From Bin75 sp965200435 (lineage in GTDB: Bacteria; Nitrospirota; Nitrospiria; Nitrospirales; UBA8639): DNA of 64,000 nt. This document shows positions 1 to 8,061 of the stretch, piece after piece; the first letter of the stretch is position 1; every line of letters starts with the position of its first letter. Where the stretch lies: NCBI GenBank assembly GCA_965200435.1, contig OZ241337.1:2356001-2420000 (forward strand), read 5' to 3'. Below the pieces are notes generated by a model that saw only the letters and a program-made list of their open reading frames with translations, searched no databases and was not told the origin of the DNA. Position numbers and translations under genes: made by a program.

Positions 1-3
1 GCG

Positions 4-957
4 ATGACGAAATATACCGACTTCATCAATTATCACCTGTCGATGTTGATGGATGAGACGCGGACAGGGGCATACCGTCAAGCAATTTCCAAGGTCGTAA
101 AGCCGGGTGACGTGGTGGTGGACGTGGGCTGCGGATCGGGTATCCTGTCCTTCTTCGCCTGCCGTGCCGGCGCTCGTCGCGTGTACGCCGTGGAGAGCGA
201 ATCCGTTATCAATATTGCCAAACTCGTGGCGACAAAAAACGGATTTCAGGATCGAATGACTTTCTACAACGATCTGTCTTTCAACGTGGAGTTGCCCGAA
301 CCGGCAGACGTCATTGTGACGGAGACGATGGGCACGTTTGGGTTTGAAGAAGGGATTCTGGGATCCCTGACCGATGCCAGGGATCGCTTTCTCAAAAATA
401 GCGGTGCGCTCATCCCCCATGGCGTGGACCTGTTTCTTGTTCCCGTTGAACTGCCGCAATTTTATGAACACGTTGTCGATTTTTGGGTGAACCGTTGTCA
501 GGGGTTTGATTTCTCCCCCGTTCGGCATTTGACGGTGAACAACTTTCATCCGCTGAAGCTGCATGAAGGAACGTTCCTTGGCGATCCCATGCGCGCACAA
601 AAAATCGAATTCGGGAAAACGACGCAATCAGAAGTGACAGCTAACTTTTCCGTCTATGCCAAGCGTCGAGGCTGGTTGCATGGGCTGGCGGGCTGGTTCA
701 ATGCCGAATTGATCCCGGGACTTGGCATTTCAAACGGCCCGCAGGACAAAGCCTCTCATTGGGGGTTGGCTTTTTTCCCCATCGATCGGCCTGTCTCCAT
801 GGAACGCGGCACCCGTATCGAGGTGGACGTGTGTTCAACGCAAAATGGAGAGTTCTGGCATTGGACCGTCGCCGTGAACGGGCTGCTGTTTGAACATTCC
901 ACCTCCAAGGGATCTTTGCCCCTTGTTTCAGAATCCCGGACCCAGAATTCGGCATAA
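4..957 (+). CDS. PRMT-like class I SAM-dependent methyltransferase
   Basis: A 317-residue protein related to protein arginine N-methyltransferases. Near the N-terminus 'MLMDETRTGAYRQAI' matches the helical entry signature of PRMTs. The SAM-binding loop 'VVDVGCGSGILSFFACRAG' (about residues 38-56) and the acidic residue after it, 'YAVESE', follow. 'VTETMGTFGFEEG' (about 105-117) resembles the double-Glu loop, although the usual SEWMGY wording is not kept. The C-terminal half is the barrel-like region expected of the fold. No substrate can be inferred. The ATG lies only 3 bases from the window edge, so the ribosome binding site and any upstream operon partner cannot be seen and the true start might lie further upstream. 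The gene stands alone before a repeat-containing spacer and a convergent lipoprotein gene. Confidence 0.75.
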   Translation: MTKYTDFINYHLSMLMDETRTGAYRQAISKVVKPGDVVVDVGCGSGILSFFACRAGARRVYAVESESVINIAKLVATKNGFQDRMTFYNDLSFNVELPEPADVIVTETMGTFGFEEGILGSLTDARDRFLKNSGALIPHGVDLFLVPVELPQFYEHVVDFWVNRCQGFDFSPVRHLTVNNFHPLKLHEGTFLGDPMRAQKIEFGKTTQSEVTANFSVYAKRRGWLHGLAGWFNAELIPGLGISNGPQDKASHWGLAFFPIDRPVSMERGTRIEVDVCSTQNGEFWHWTVAVNGLLFEHSTSKGSLPLVSESRTQNSA

Positions 958-977
958 CAACTTGTCATTTTTGTCTG

Positions 978-1030
978 TGTTCCGTCATTCGTTGACAGAA
1001 GAGAGAGGCAGTCCCTTGTCGGATGACACT
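978..1030. repeat. About 50-bp dispersed spacer repeat (GTCATTCGTTGACAG box)
   Basis: The spacer 958-1172 holds no gene. Its left part, beginning GTGTTCCGTCATTCG and ending near TTGTCGGATGAC, is repeated almost unchanged at 16250-16300, next to a MITE. Shorter matches to the GTCATTCGTTGACA core occur near 3844 and 12905 and, inverted, near 4052 and 4105. The function is unknown and no hairpin terminator is evident here. Confidence 0.6.
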
Positions 1031-1172
1031 ACGCTAATCCGACCTACGCCCAAAACGGTGGTTGCCGGATTGACAAGAGAATTTCCCGAAGAATGGGGTC
1101 GATTCAGGACAAAAGACGAATAGCAAACAACAGACAATGACCCGGAAGGTGAACGGCTCTGAAAGGTGATGG

Positions 1173-1841
1173 TTACGGCTGTTTGACAATGAGCCGTTGG
1201 CCAATTGAAATGATATTGTCGGCAAGATTATTCCACTCTTTCAATTGCTCGACGGTGACACCGTATATGCGTGAAAGCCGGTAGAGAGTATCTCCCTTGA
1301 CAACCGTGTAATAGTTTGATGTCCCCAAGCTGCTAACCTCGGTCCTGTTCGCGTCTGGATCGGTGGCCTCGACTTTATCCATGTCCAGATCTTTGAAGCT
1401 TGACTCATCGAACGAAAAATCATTTAGCCCGAATTCTAAGACTGAGGGATCGGAAAAAGACATGTCCGGTGAGATCTCCATATCGCCTGCAGTGCCGGCC
1501 ATGTCCTTCGCTGAAGCCATTTCCGGCTGACGTCCGACTTGTTCTCGAAGGGTATCGACCTCAACGCTCAATTGACGGTTTTGGGATTCTAGCGATGAGT
1601 TTTTTTGTTGCTCCTCTTGCAAGCGGACGTCGAGTTCACCAGTCCGCTGTTCCTCTTGGGCCAACAAACGTTGGAAGTTCAAGGCCCGCTCCTTTTCTGC
1701 CTCATATTGGCCCGAACTGACACAGCCCGACATCAAGGCCACACCCGTCAGGCAGAATATTCCAAGCTGAAGCGTCAATCTGGTTGAGAATAAGCCAGGA
1801 TTTTGTTGGTGCCGTATTTTGGATTGAGGTTTGAAGGTCAT
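1173..1841 (-). CDS. LysM-domain lipoprotein with coiled coil
   Basis: About 222 residues. The start chosen is the ATG at 1841, which has AAGGGAG eight bases upstream; the longer open frame back to 1976 has no such site. An N-terminal hydrophobic segment ends in a lipobox (LMSGC), so the protein is predicted to be lipid-anchored in the envelope. A heptad-rich helical stretch (roughly residues 45-90, containing LNFQRLLAQEEQR) is followed by an acidic linker. A C-terminal LysM domain, 'YYTVVKGDTLYRLSRIYG', probably binds peptidoglycan. The gene lies 141 bp downstream of a paralogous lipoprotein on the same strand that shares the lipobox region and the same coiled-coil motif but lacks LysM. The pair is likely co-transcribed. 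The specific role is unknown. Confidence 0.8.
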   Translation of the reverse strand: MTFKPQSKIRHQQNPGLFSTRLTLQLGIFCLTGVALMSGCVSSGQYEAEKERALNFQRLLAQEEQRTGELDVRLQEEQQKNSSLESQNRQLSVEVDTLREQVGRQPEMASAKDMAGTAGDMEISPDMSFSDPSVLEFGLNDFSFDESSFKDLDMDKVEATDPDANRTEVSSLGTSNYYTVVKGDTLYRLSRIYGVTVEQLKEWNNLADNIISIGQRLIVKQP

Positions 1842-1982
1842 CGTCAGACTCCCTTTCTGATTATATCTGTTGTGAGGAAAACGTATCTGTCGATGGTTAG
1901 GCTGGGGAAGCGATGTCGACCATCTTCTGTTTAGAATAAAAGGAGTACCGGGAAATGTCAATGCGGCTGAACGCAATCACGA

Positions 1983-2489
1983 TCACTTTGGTTGAGGGCC
2001 GAGTGTATTCAGCGGTTCTTCCTCGCTCTTCAAAGAAGGAGCGGACGGCGATGGTTCGGAAAGTGGTTTGTCGCCGGAGGGGGCGGAGTCTTGTGATAGG
2101 ACAGTGGCGTCCGGAACCGGTTCCTGCTCCGGCTGGTGACGGCTTTGCCCTTTAAGGGCATTGAGTTCAACGGTCAGGTCACGGTTTTTTGATTCCAATG
2201 ATGTTATTTGGTCCTTCGTCTCTTTCAATTGAGCCGTGAGTTCGTCGATTTCCTTGGCTTTCTGCGCTAATTTGGCACTCAATGTGTCTGCGCGTTTTTC
2301 CTCTTGCGCCAACAGGCGTTGAAAGTTCAAGCCACGAGTTTTTTCAGCCTGATGGAGTTCCTTGCTGACGCACCCCGTTGACAGAATGGCGGTGAGCAAG
2401 AAGAGTATGCCCCCCTGTAGGGCTAACTTTGCCGACAATGCGCAAGACGACAAGAGGCTCTGCATGTTTGGATGAGGGGCTGGGCTCAC
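1983..2489 (-). CDS. Coiled-coil lipoprotein, paralogue of the downstream LysM lipoprotein
   Basis: About 160-168 residues. The start is either the GTG at 2489 or the ATG at 2465; neither has a strong Shine-Dalgarno sequence. A signal segment ends in the lipobox LSTGC. A long coiled coil follows (LNFQRLLAQEEKR, then repeated KLAQKAKEIDELTAQL-like heptads), and then a proline/serine-rich acidic tail. The N-terminal architecture and the LNFQRLLAQEE motif match the neighbouring LysM lipoprotein, indicating a local duplication in which one copy carries LysM and the other does not. It is likely envelope-located; a role as a spacer or in oligomerisation is a guess. The IS copy at 2592 begins 102 bp upstream of the GTG, so the native promoter may have been displaced. 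Confidence 0.7.
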   Translation of the reverse strand: MSPAPHPNMQSLLSSCALSAKLALQGGILFLLTAILSTGCVSKELHQAEKTRGLNFQRLLAQEEKRADTLSAKLAQKAKEIDELTAQLKETKDQITSLESKNRDLTVELNALKGQSRHQPEQEPVPDATVLSQDSAPSGDKPLSEPSPSAPSLKSEEEPLNTLGPQPK

Positions 2490-2582
2490 TTTGTCGAATT
2501 TTCGTGCCGGAACGAAGACGGAAATCGATAGATTCTCATAAACAGCATGGAAAACCAGAATAGAGAATGATATTCAGGAATG

Positions 2583-3628
2583 TCAAATGCGTGTATGGGG
2601 CCACCACATTTGGCACTCGGGTTGGTGGTGAATCAGGGATTGTACCGGAGATTGCCGCCCAAGGCTATGGTGGGGCAACACGGTATTGTAGGCCAGCAAC
2701 CAATCGGCCAGTTTGCGGTTAAAGGCCGCCAAATCGTCGAACAGCAGATCCTCGTGGTAGTCCACGAAGGTCTCTTGCAGGGTGCGATTGAACCGTTCCG
2801 CATGAGCGTTCATTTTCGGGGATCGGGATACGTCCACCAGTGGGTGATGCCGCGTTCATCGAGCCGGTGCTGGAAATGCCCCTGGAACTCCGGGCCGTTA
2901 TCGGAGAGGAGGACCCGGGGTGGGGCCGGGAGCAACGCACAGAGTGCATCGAGGGCGTGGGTGGCATGGCGGCTGGAGGCGGTGGCGGTGGCCACAGCGA
3001 AGGCGAAGCGACTGCAGGGATCGATGAAGGTGAATAGGTAGCGGCGGAGTCCGGCGTGGAGCCGCACAACGGGATCGCCGGCCAAGACCGCCAGGGGCTG
3101 GGCTGGGCGGGGCCGGGGCGGGCGGGATTTCCGGCGCCGTGTCCGGGGTTTGGGCCGGCCCCGGGCATCCAGGCGGCTTGGCGTGTGCCGCATCCGGTCC
3201 GGGGCGCGGGCGATCAGGCGCCCGATGGTGGAGACCCTGGGGAGGGCTAGCCCGTGCTGCGCACACCACGGCCGCAGTAGGACGTGCAGCTTGGCCTTCC
3301 CACGGTTGGGATACGTGGTGCGTAGTCGCCGGATCGCTTGGCTCAGGGCGGGTGGCCACGTGGCCTGCCGCCGCCGGTGGGGGGCCCTAGAGCGGACGGC
3401 CAACGCCTGCGGGTCCCCGCCAGCCTGAGTGAGCGCCCGCTGCCAGCGATAAAGCGTCCGGCGGCTGACGCCAAAGGCCTCCCCCGTCGCGGCTGGGCCA
3501 TGCCGGGCGCAAAAGTGCAGAATCTTGAGTCGGTGATGGGCTTCGTGGGGTATCATGCCCCAACGATGCCCGAATTGCGTTAGTCGATAAAACCCCCTGA
3601 TGCGATAGCCGACATGGTGGATTTGCAT
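2583..3628 (-). pseudogene. Frameshifted IS481-like DDE transposase (copy 1)
   Basis: Starts at the ATG at 3628, preceded by AGGAGGAGAGGCC. The N-terminus has a helix-turn-helix ('GEAFGVSRRTLYRWQRAL'). An rve-type catalytic core follows, with 'RRYLFTFIDPCSRFAF', then 'LLSDNGPEFQGHFQ' (second catalytic Asp). After 'THWWTY' the frame is lost because one G is missing near 2826 and translation stops at 2810. The rest of the domain, including 'MNAHAERFNRTLQETF' with the catalytic Glu, continues in another frame to 2583. Copy 2 is intact here but broken elsewhere. The coding sequence runs to the very tip of the element with no stop inside, so the terminal residues come from flanking DNA. It is probably inactive unless rescued by programmed frameshifting. 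Confidence 0.85.
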
Positions 3629-3677
3629 GGCCTCTCCTCCTGTTTCGAGGAGTGCCAAAGGTTTCTGAACTTATACA
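2592..3677 (-). mobile_element. IS481-like insertion sequence, copy 1 (1086 bp)
   Basis: The ends were found by comparing this copy with the one at 40644-41725. The left end reads TGTATGGGGCCACCAC and the right end, inverted, TGTATAAGTTCAGAAACC. Both run into a shared TTTGGCACTC, giving imperfect terminal inverted repeats of about 30 bp that start TGT and end ACA. The body is nearly identical to copy 2 but differs by a lost G near 2826 and five extra bases (a doubled CTGGG) near 3100, which exactly explains 1086 versus 1082 bp. No convincing target duplication flanks this copy (left TGCG, right CTGCA). Confidence 0.9.
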
Positions 3678-3771
3678 CTGCATTTTCCAATAAAAATATG
3701 GCTGCAACCCCTTCCTTGTATTGGTAGAATAAGATGATTGGTTTTTACGTGACCGTTTCCCCTGTCTTTGT

Positions 3772-4040
3772 CTGTCATCCCCGATACGTGCAATCGGAGA
3801 TCGAGGATAACAGGAGGAGAAATCCGGAATTGTCAATGTTCACCTCATTCGTTGACAGAAAAAAGGTGCGCTTCTCGCCTTCTTTTGTCGCTGCACCTCC
3901 CCCGATGACAGAGGTCGAGGGCAAGCTTATGGCGCTTTTTGCAAGCGGACCTTCCAAATCGCATGAGATGCGGCAGCTACAAATGAAAAGATAACGACCC
4001 TGGATTCCCGATGAACATTGTGGGGAATGACGGAAGGAAG
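3772..4040. repeat. REP-like hairpins and a MITE-2 copy in the spacer
   Basis: The gap from 3678 to the lipoprotein start at 4174 holds no convincing gene. 3772-3803 is a hairpin of the GTCATCCCCGAT...ATCGGAGATC type. 3883-3983 is a MITE-2 copy, from TTTTGTCGCTGC to its mirror GCGGCAGCTACAAA. 4005-4035 is another CCCGAT...GGGGA hairpin. Copies of GTCATTCGTTGACA also occur near 3844 and, inverted, near 4052 and 4105. An 86-codon plus-strand frame over this region is made of repeat sequence and was not called. Confidence 0.65.
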
Positions 4041-4173
4041 CCGCGAAATGGGTCAACGAATGGCTGAACACATACAGGAATGACAGAAGGGAAGGATGTA
4101 GATTATCAACGAATGAGTGAATGCATGGAAGGTGAGCCTGGTTCTCAATCGTGAGGCCGACAGAGGTCGTCTG

Positions 4174-4755
4174 ATGGGCGGAAAAATCTTTTTGACCAGC
4201 CTTTCTCTCGTTATGTGTGTGACGGGCTGTGTCGCCGTGCCTCAGAACATTGCCCCCGGGTCCACGACGGATGAATTGGCGTTTGGTTACGTTCACGTCG
4301 AGACCAAGGGGCCTTATCCGCGTATGTTCCCCGCCAGACTGCGATTTTTTCTCCTGACGAATGAAGAGACAGGAGAACGGTCCCGGGTGAACGTGAATAC
4401 CGAATCGGGAGTGTTTTCCGTCAGTTTGCCGGCGGGATGGTATGCCGTTGATCGTATGCAGTTCAGTGAAGGTCCGTTCAGGGTGGAAGCCCATGTCGGA
4501 TTGGCATTTCGCGTGCCTGAGAAAAAGCTGGCCTATTTGGGCTCGTGGCAAATCGAGCTTGAAACGCCTCGCACCATCCGGCTTGTGAGAATCCGTATTC
4601 TTGAAGGGGAGACCGAGTTCTCAAAGAAGTTTTCCACGGAACTTGGATTGGAACGAACACCCATTGCAACAGCCTTGCCGAAACCCGAGACGTTCGAAAC
4701 GCGCGGGTTTATGGTTGACGGGCAACCGAACGCCAGATATTTCCGTCGCCGGTAA
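4174..4755 (+). CDS. Hypothetical lipoprotein
   Basis: A protein of about 193 residues. The start is the ATG at 4174, with AGAGG about eight bases upstream; the open frame extends to 4117 but that part is not signal-peptide-like. A hydrophobic N-terminus 'IFLTSLSLVMCVTGC' ends in a lipobox (CVTGC), so lipid anchoring is predicted. The mature part looks like a beta-rich domain: 'FGYVHVETKGPYPRMFP', then 'SVSLPAGWYAVDRMQF', a pattern seen in carboxypeptidase-regulatory-like or transthyretin-like folds, though no family is recognised with confidence. It is followed 17 bp later by the longest possible apbE frame, so the two may be co-transcribed. Confidence 0.65.
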   Translation: MGGKIFLTSLSLVMCVTGCVAVPQNIAPGSTTDELAFGYVHVETKGPYPRMFPARLRFFLLTNEETGERSRVNVNTESGVFSVSLPAGWYAVDRMQFSEGPFRVEAHVGLAFRVPEKKLAYLGSWQIELETPRTIRLVRIRILEGETEFSKKFSTELGLERTPIATALPKPETFETRGFMVDGQPNARYFRRR

Positions 4756-4772
4756 GCCGCCACAGATGACAA

Positions 4773-5879
4773 ATGAGGAAAAGCGGGAAACAGATTATCA
4801 CTTCCCCCTCACCCCAGCCCTCTCCCTCTTTCTCGCTGAAAGCGGAAAGGGGAGAGGGAGCAGGATTTCGGATTCCTCTCATCCTGTTGATGTTGTCGTT
4901 CGTGTATTGGTCCGTCCTGACCGGATACGCCGCTTCACCGCACGTGGTCAAGCGCGGCCAGATGCATATGGGCACGCTGGTCTTTCTGACTGCCGTGGCT
5001 CCCAACGAACAACTGGCCCACGATGCCATTGAACAGGGGTTCGCCGAAATTCATCGCTTGGAGCAAATCCTGAGTACGTGGATTCCCGACAGCGAACTTT
5101 CACGGATCAACGCCGTGGCCGGGCAACGTGCCGTCAAGGCCGGTCCGGAAACCATGGAACTTTTGGAGCACTCTTTGGAAATGGCCCGGTTGACGGAGGG
5201 AGGTTTCAATATTGCCATTGGTCCGGCCGTCGAGGCTTGGGACGTCAGTCGTGAAGGGCGTATCCCGACGCAGGAAGAATTGGAGGCCACGCGTCCGCTG
5301 ATGGATCTTTCCGCCATTCATATCAATAGGAAGGCGGGCACCGTGTACTTGGGGCGGTCCGGGATGCGGGTGGATATCGGCGGCATCGGCAAGGGCTATG
5401 CCGCGGATTTGGCGGCCCGCGTAATGCGAGAAGCCGGGGCTTCGGCCGGCGTGGTTGCTATTTCCGGAGACATCAAGACCTTTGGTCGTCTGCCCGACGG
5501 CCAGCGGTTCCTGTTCGGCATCCAGCATCCCAGAAAGGAAAAAGGCGTCACGATCGGGCGATTCGAACTCGAGGATGAGGCCGTTTCCACGGCGGGCGAT
5601 TATGAGCGATATTTCGAGAAAGACGGCACTCGCTACCATCACATTCTCGATCCTCAAACGCTTCAGCCTGCGCGCCTCTCTCAAAGTGTGACCATCGTGG
5701 CCAAAACGGGAGTGATGGCCGATGGCCTCGATACCGGCATCTTCGTCATGGGGCCGGCAAAAGGGATGGCACTGATTGAACGCCTGCCCGGCGTCGAAGG
5801 GGTGATCGTCGCCGCGGATGGAACCGTGTCCGTCTCGTCGGGCTTACAAGACCGGGTGTCGTTGAATCCACAGCCGTAA
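4773..5879 (+). CDS. apbE: FAD:protein FMN transferase (ApbE family)
   Basis: ApbE attaches FMN covalently to threonine residues of envelope flavoproteins, classically subunits of Na+-translocating NADH dehydrogenase or Rnf-type complexes. Family signatures are present: 'MHMGTLVFLTAVAP' near the start of the mature domain, 'GGFNIAIGPAVEAWD', 'DIGGIGKGYAADLAAR' for flavin binding, 'VVAISGDI', and the metal-binding/C-terminal 'YHHILDPQT' and 'MADGLDTGIFVMG'. A hydrophobic segment around residues 33-52 suggests export; there is no lipobox Cys. The start is uncertain: the 4773 ATG includes a repeat-encoded stretch, while the ATG at 4890, just within the hydrophobic segment, would exclude it. No flavoprotein target gene is visible in the neighbourhood. 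Confidence 0.9.
   Translation: MRKSGKQIITSPSPQPSPSFSLKAERGEGAGFRIPLILLMLSFVYWSVLTGYAASPHVVKRGQMHMGTLVFLTAVAPNEQLAHDAIEQGFAEIHRLEQILSTWIPDSELSRINAVAGQRAVKAGPETMELLEHSLEMARLTEGGFNIAIGPAVEAWDVSREGRIPTQEELEATRPLMDLSAIHINRKAGTVYLGRSGMRVDIGGIGKGYAADLAARVMREAGASAGVVAISGDIKTFGRLPDGQRFLFGIQHPRKEKGVTIGRFELEDEAVSTAGDYERYFEKDGTRYHHILDPQTLQPARLSQSVTIVAKTGVMADGLDTGIFVMGPAKGMALIERLPGVEGVIVAADGTVSVSSGLQDRVSLNPQP
4804..4861. repeat. Hairpin repeat (CCCTCACCCCAGCCCTCTCCC type) inside the 5' end of apbE
   Basis: CCCCTCACCCCAGCCCTCTC is followed after about 20 bases by GGAAAGGGGAGAGGGAG, forming an imperfect stem. The same motif family occurs inverted at 55930-55966. It falls within the longest possible apbE frame, where it would encode a PSPQPSPS-like stretch, which casts doubt on that start codon. 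Confidence 0.6.
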
Positions 5880-5968
5880 CCCTGCTCCTCATCCTGTTTT
5901 TTGCTGCGACGAGTGGTTTGGCAAGCAAACGCAGGTCGGATGAGATGTCGCGTCATCTGATGAGGGGC

Positions 5969-6007
5969 TGCGGTGTCGGGTTACGCCTGTGAGGCTAACC
6001 CGACCTA
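5969..6007. repeat. Hairpin repeat (GTGTCGGGTTACG...CTAACCCGACC)
   Basis: TGTCGGGTTA pairs with TAACCCGACC across a short loop. A close relative lies at 9352-9393 and a looser one (GGTCGGGTGA/TCACCCGACC) at 58386-58421. These sit in spacers between genes; the function is unknown. Confidence 0.55.
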
Positions 6008-6060
6008 TGACTGATGACGCACGGCAGTCTTTTCTTGAGACGCATTCAGATCGCTTCTCT

Positions 6061-6208
6061 TAAGGAACCTCTGATTTCGTGTGATAGCGGGATGCAGGGC
6101 CAGGCGTCCCGGAGCGAACCCCGAAGCGTATCAGAGAGAGAGGTGAGGGTTGAGCGAGGACACCACGCCGCCATGCGCCCGATCGTGGACGAAATCAGAG
6201 GTTCCTTA
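6061..6208. mobile_element. MITE-1 copy A (148 bp, TA-flanked)
   Basis: Perfect 20-bp outer inverted repeats: TAAGGAACCTCTGATTTCGT at the left and its complement at the right. The ends are nearly identical to the copies at 12991, 16307, 25815, 30380, 56907 and 60813. It has no coding capacity. It lies between apbE and the bidirectional terminator. Confidence 0.9.
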
Positions 6209-6263
6209 ACTTCCGCGTCGCCATCTCACCCGTAGATTTTGCCACATAAGTCCCGAAGAGAGG

Positions 6264-6300
6264 AAGCAAAAAGGGCCGCTTGGTGCGGCCCTTTTTGCTT
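6264..6300. terminator. Bidirectional rho-independent terminator
   Basis: A perfect 16-bp stem, AAGCAAAAAGGGCCGC / GCGGCCCTTTTTGCTT, around a 5-base loop, with T-runs usable on either strand. It separates apbE (plus strand) from the convergent Spy-like gene (minus strand, stop at 6324), so it probably ends transcription from both sides. Confidence 0.9.
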
Positions 6301-6323
6301 GGAGAAGGCTTTACTGGAACGAG

Positions 6324-6956
6324 TTACTTCTTGTGATCTTCGGTTTCCTGGCCTTTGCTTTTCTTACATTTCTTTTCCTTAGACGAGTCGCCGGCATGTC
6401 CCTTGCTGCCGCTATGGGATCGCATGTGTTTGTGCATTTTGTCTATCCGTGCTTGTTGTTCCTCGGTCAGCACGGTTTTGGCGTCACGCTTGGCTTTGAT
6501 TGACGCTATGTGCAGTTTTGTCATCAAGCCATGAACCGTGTTCATTTGCGCTTCAATGTCCGCCAGCTTGGCTTTTTCGTCCCACAGCAAGACATGCATG
6601 TCGATTTTGGCCAGGTCCACGTCGGCTTGCACCTTGATCCGGTTTTTCTTGTAATTTATTTTGAGATCGCGAAGCTGTTGAACCTGCTCGTCCGTCAGAC
6701 TCATCCCATCTTTGTTCTTCAAAAGATGTTTGATGAATGTCATGGCCTGCTGATGGGCCCATTCGTGCATGGTCCCGTCACCATGACCGCCATGCCTTTC
6801 CTTATGGCCCATCCCGGGTCCCGACGAATGCATGCCCTTCGACTTCCCATACATGGCGCCGGGAGGGTTGGCAAAGGACGGACCGGCTGTCAACAGAAAG
6901 ACAGCGGCCAACAGGAAAATGAATGAAAATAGGGAACTTTGTTCACGGAACCTCAT
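6324..6956 (-). CDS. Spy/CpxP-like periplasmic protein with LTxxQ motifs
   Basis: About 210 residues. The start at 6956 is set by AGGAGGAAGCGAC directly upstream. A Sec signal peptide ends near 'GPSFANPP'. The mature N-terminus is rich in His, Met and Gly (MGHKERHGGHGDGTMHEW), suggesting metal binding. A helical region then holds two LTxxQ motifs (LTDEQVQQLRDL and LTEEQQARIDKM), the hallmark of the Spy/CpxP/CnrX family of envelope chaperones and metal-stress sensors. The C-terminus is Lys-rich. Known family members sense or buffer envelope or metal stress; the role here is inferred. No two-component or metal-efflux genes are adjacent. The gene ends against the shared terminator. Confidence 0.75.
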   Translation of the reverse strand: MRFREQSSLFSFIFLLAAVFLLTAGPSFANPPGAMYGKSKGMHSSGPGMGHKERHGGHGDGTMHEWAHQQAMTFIKHLLKNKDGMSLTDEQVQQLRDLKINYKKNRIKVQADVDLAKIDMHVLLWDEKAKLADIEAQMNTVHGLMTKLHIASIKAKRDAKTVLTEEQQARIDKMHKHMRSHSGSKGHAGDSSKEKKCKKSKGQETEDHKK

Positions 6957-7147
6957 GTCGCTTCCTCCTTTGAACAATCAGGTTGATAAAACAATGGTAT
7001 GGAAGCTCAGCATTGATGTGACGCGATGCGTTCGATGAGCCATCCATTTTTGATATTTGAAATGATTTTAATTTTCATGATTGTAATTGGGTTTTCGTGC
7101 AAAGTCAAGGTGCCGGCATCTTTGAAATCTTCTCTGTCTCAAGGAAA

Positions 7148-8020
7148 TTATCCAGAATGGTTTGACGGGCTCTTCTTATGTGTCGCCGCGCGGCGCAAGG
7201 GATCCAATAACGAAGCCGGGACCTTTAAGTTGCCTTTTCCTCGCCCTACCTGAATGGCCGGCTTTGCCGTACCGTGGAAATCACTTCCTCCGGTGACTAA
7301 CAGGTCTAACCGTTTTGCCAATTCAAGATACTGCGAAGTTTGTTGCCGGTGATGCGTGCTGTAAAAGACTTCCACCCCCAACAGCCCGGCCTCCTTTAAG
7401 TGAGCACAGAGGCGGTACAAGAGATCTCCCTCGCACCGGGTCCACGACGGGTGTGCCAGGACCGGGACTCCACCCGCGTTGCGAATCCAGGTGATGACGT
7501 CGCGAGTGTTGGCTAGTGTCCGAGGCATGTAGGCCGCGGTACCCTCTCCCAGGTATCGATCAAAGGCTTCCTTGGTATGGTGAACGTATCCCTTGTCAAT
7601 CAGAACTTGCGCGATGTGGGGACGGCCGATGGAGTCGGAACCGGCTTTGGCCTTGACTTCGTCCTCGGACAGTTCAAGCCCTAAGGCGTTCAGCCGTTCG
7701 ATGATTCGAGGGTTTCTGGCGTGTCGTGACAATCGTTGTCGAGCCAGGTGGTCCAGGAAGGTCGGATCCTGCCAATCGAAGCAATAGCCGAGGACGTGGA
7801 GTTCTCGTCCGTCGAAGCGAGAGCTGAACTCGACGCCTGGGATGACTTCGATGCCCAGCTTTGTGGCGGCCTCCACGGCGTGGGGAATGCCGTCGACAAT
7901 GTCGTGATCCGTGATTGCCATGGCCGTGACTCCCGCTTGATGTGCCAGGGTCACAACGTCCGCTGGTGCCAGACTGCCGTCGGAGTAGTGGGTATGCAGA
8001 TGAAGATCGATGCGTGCCAA
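7148..8020 (-). CDS. PHP-domain phosphoesterase (YciV / RNase AM-like)
   Basis: 290 residues, starting at the TTG at 8020, preceded by AGGAGG about ten bases upstream. PHP metal-binding motifs are clear: 'DLHLHTHYSDGSL' at the N-terminus, 'AITDHDIVDG' around residue 36-45, 'GVEFSSRFDGRELHVLGY', 'PVLAHPSW' and, near the end, 'VTGGSDFHG'. This pattern matches the YciV/TrpH group, whose characterised members are 3',5'-nucleoside bisphosphate phosphatases or 5'-3' exonucleases acting on RNA ends. The catalytic His/Asp set looks complete. It is located 41 bp downstream of the folB fusion gene on the same strand and probably co-transcribed with it. Confidence 0.85.
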   Translation of the reverse strand: MARIDLHLHTHYSDGSLAPADVVTLAHQAGVTAMAITDHDIVDGIPHAVEAATKLGIEVIPGVEFSSRFDGRELHVLGYCFDWQDPTFLDHLARQRLSRHARNPRIIERLNALGLELSEDEVKAKAGSDSIGRPHIAQVLIDKGYVHHTKEAFDRYLGEGTAAYMPRTLANTRDVITWIRNAGGVPVLAHPSWTRCEGDLLYRLCAHLKEAGLLGVEVFYSTHHRQQTSQYLELAKRLDLLVTGGSDFHGTAKPAIQVGRGKGNLKVPASLLDPLRRAATHKKSPSNHSG

Positions 8021-8061
8021 AAAACGAATGCCTCCTGTTGTGAACCTGGGTCAAGCCCGGG

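Noticed and set aside
3056..3428. GC-rich plus-strand frames inside IS copy 1 (and their twins in copy 2)
   Set aside because: Complement of the transposase; no independent start signals.
5969..6007. The CGGGTT...AACCCG hairpins as terminators
   Set aside because: No T-run follows, and related copies occur away from gene ends; treated as dispersed repeats.
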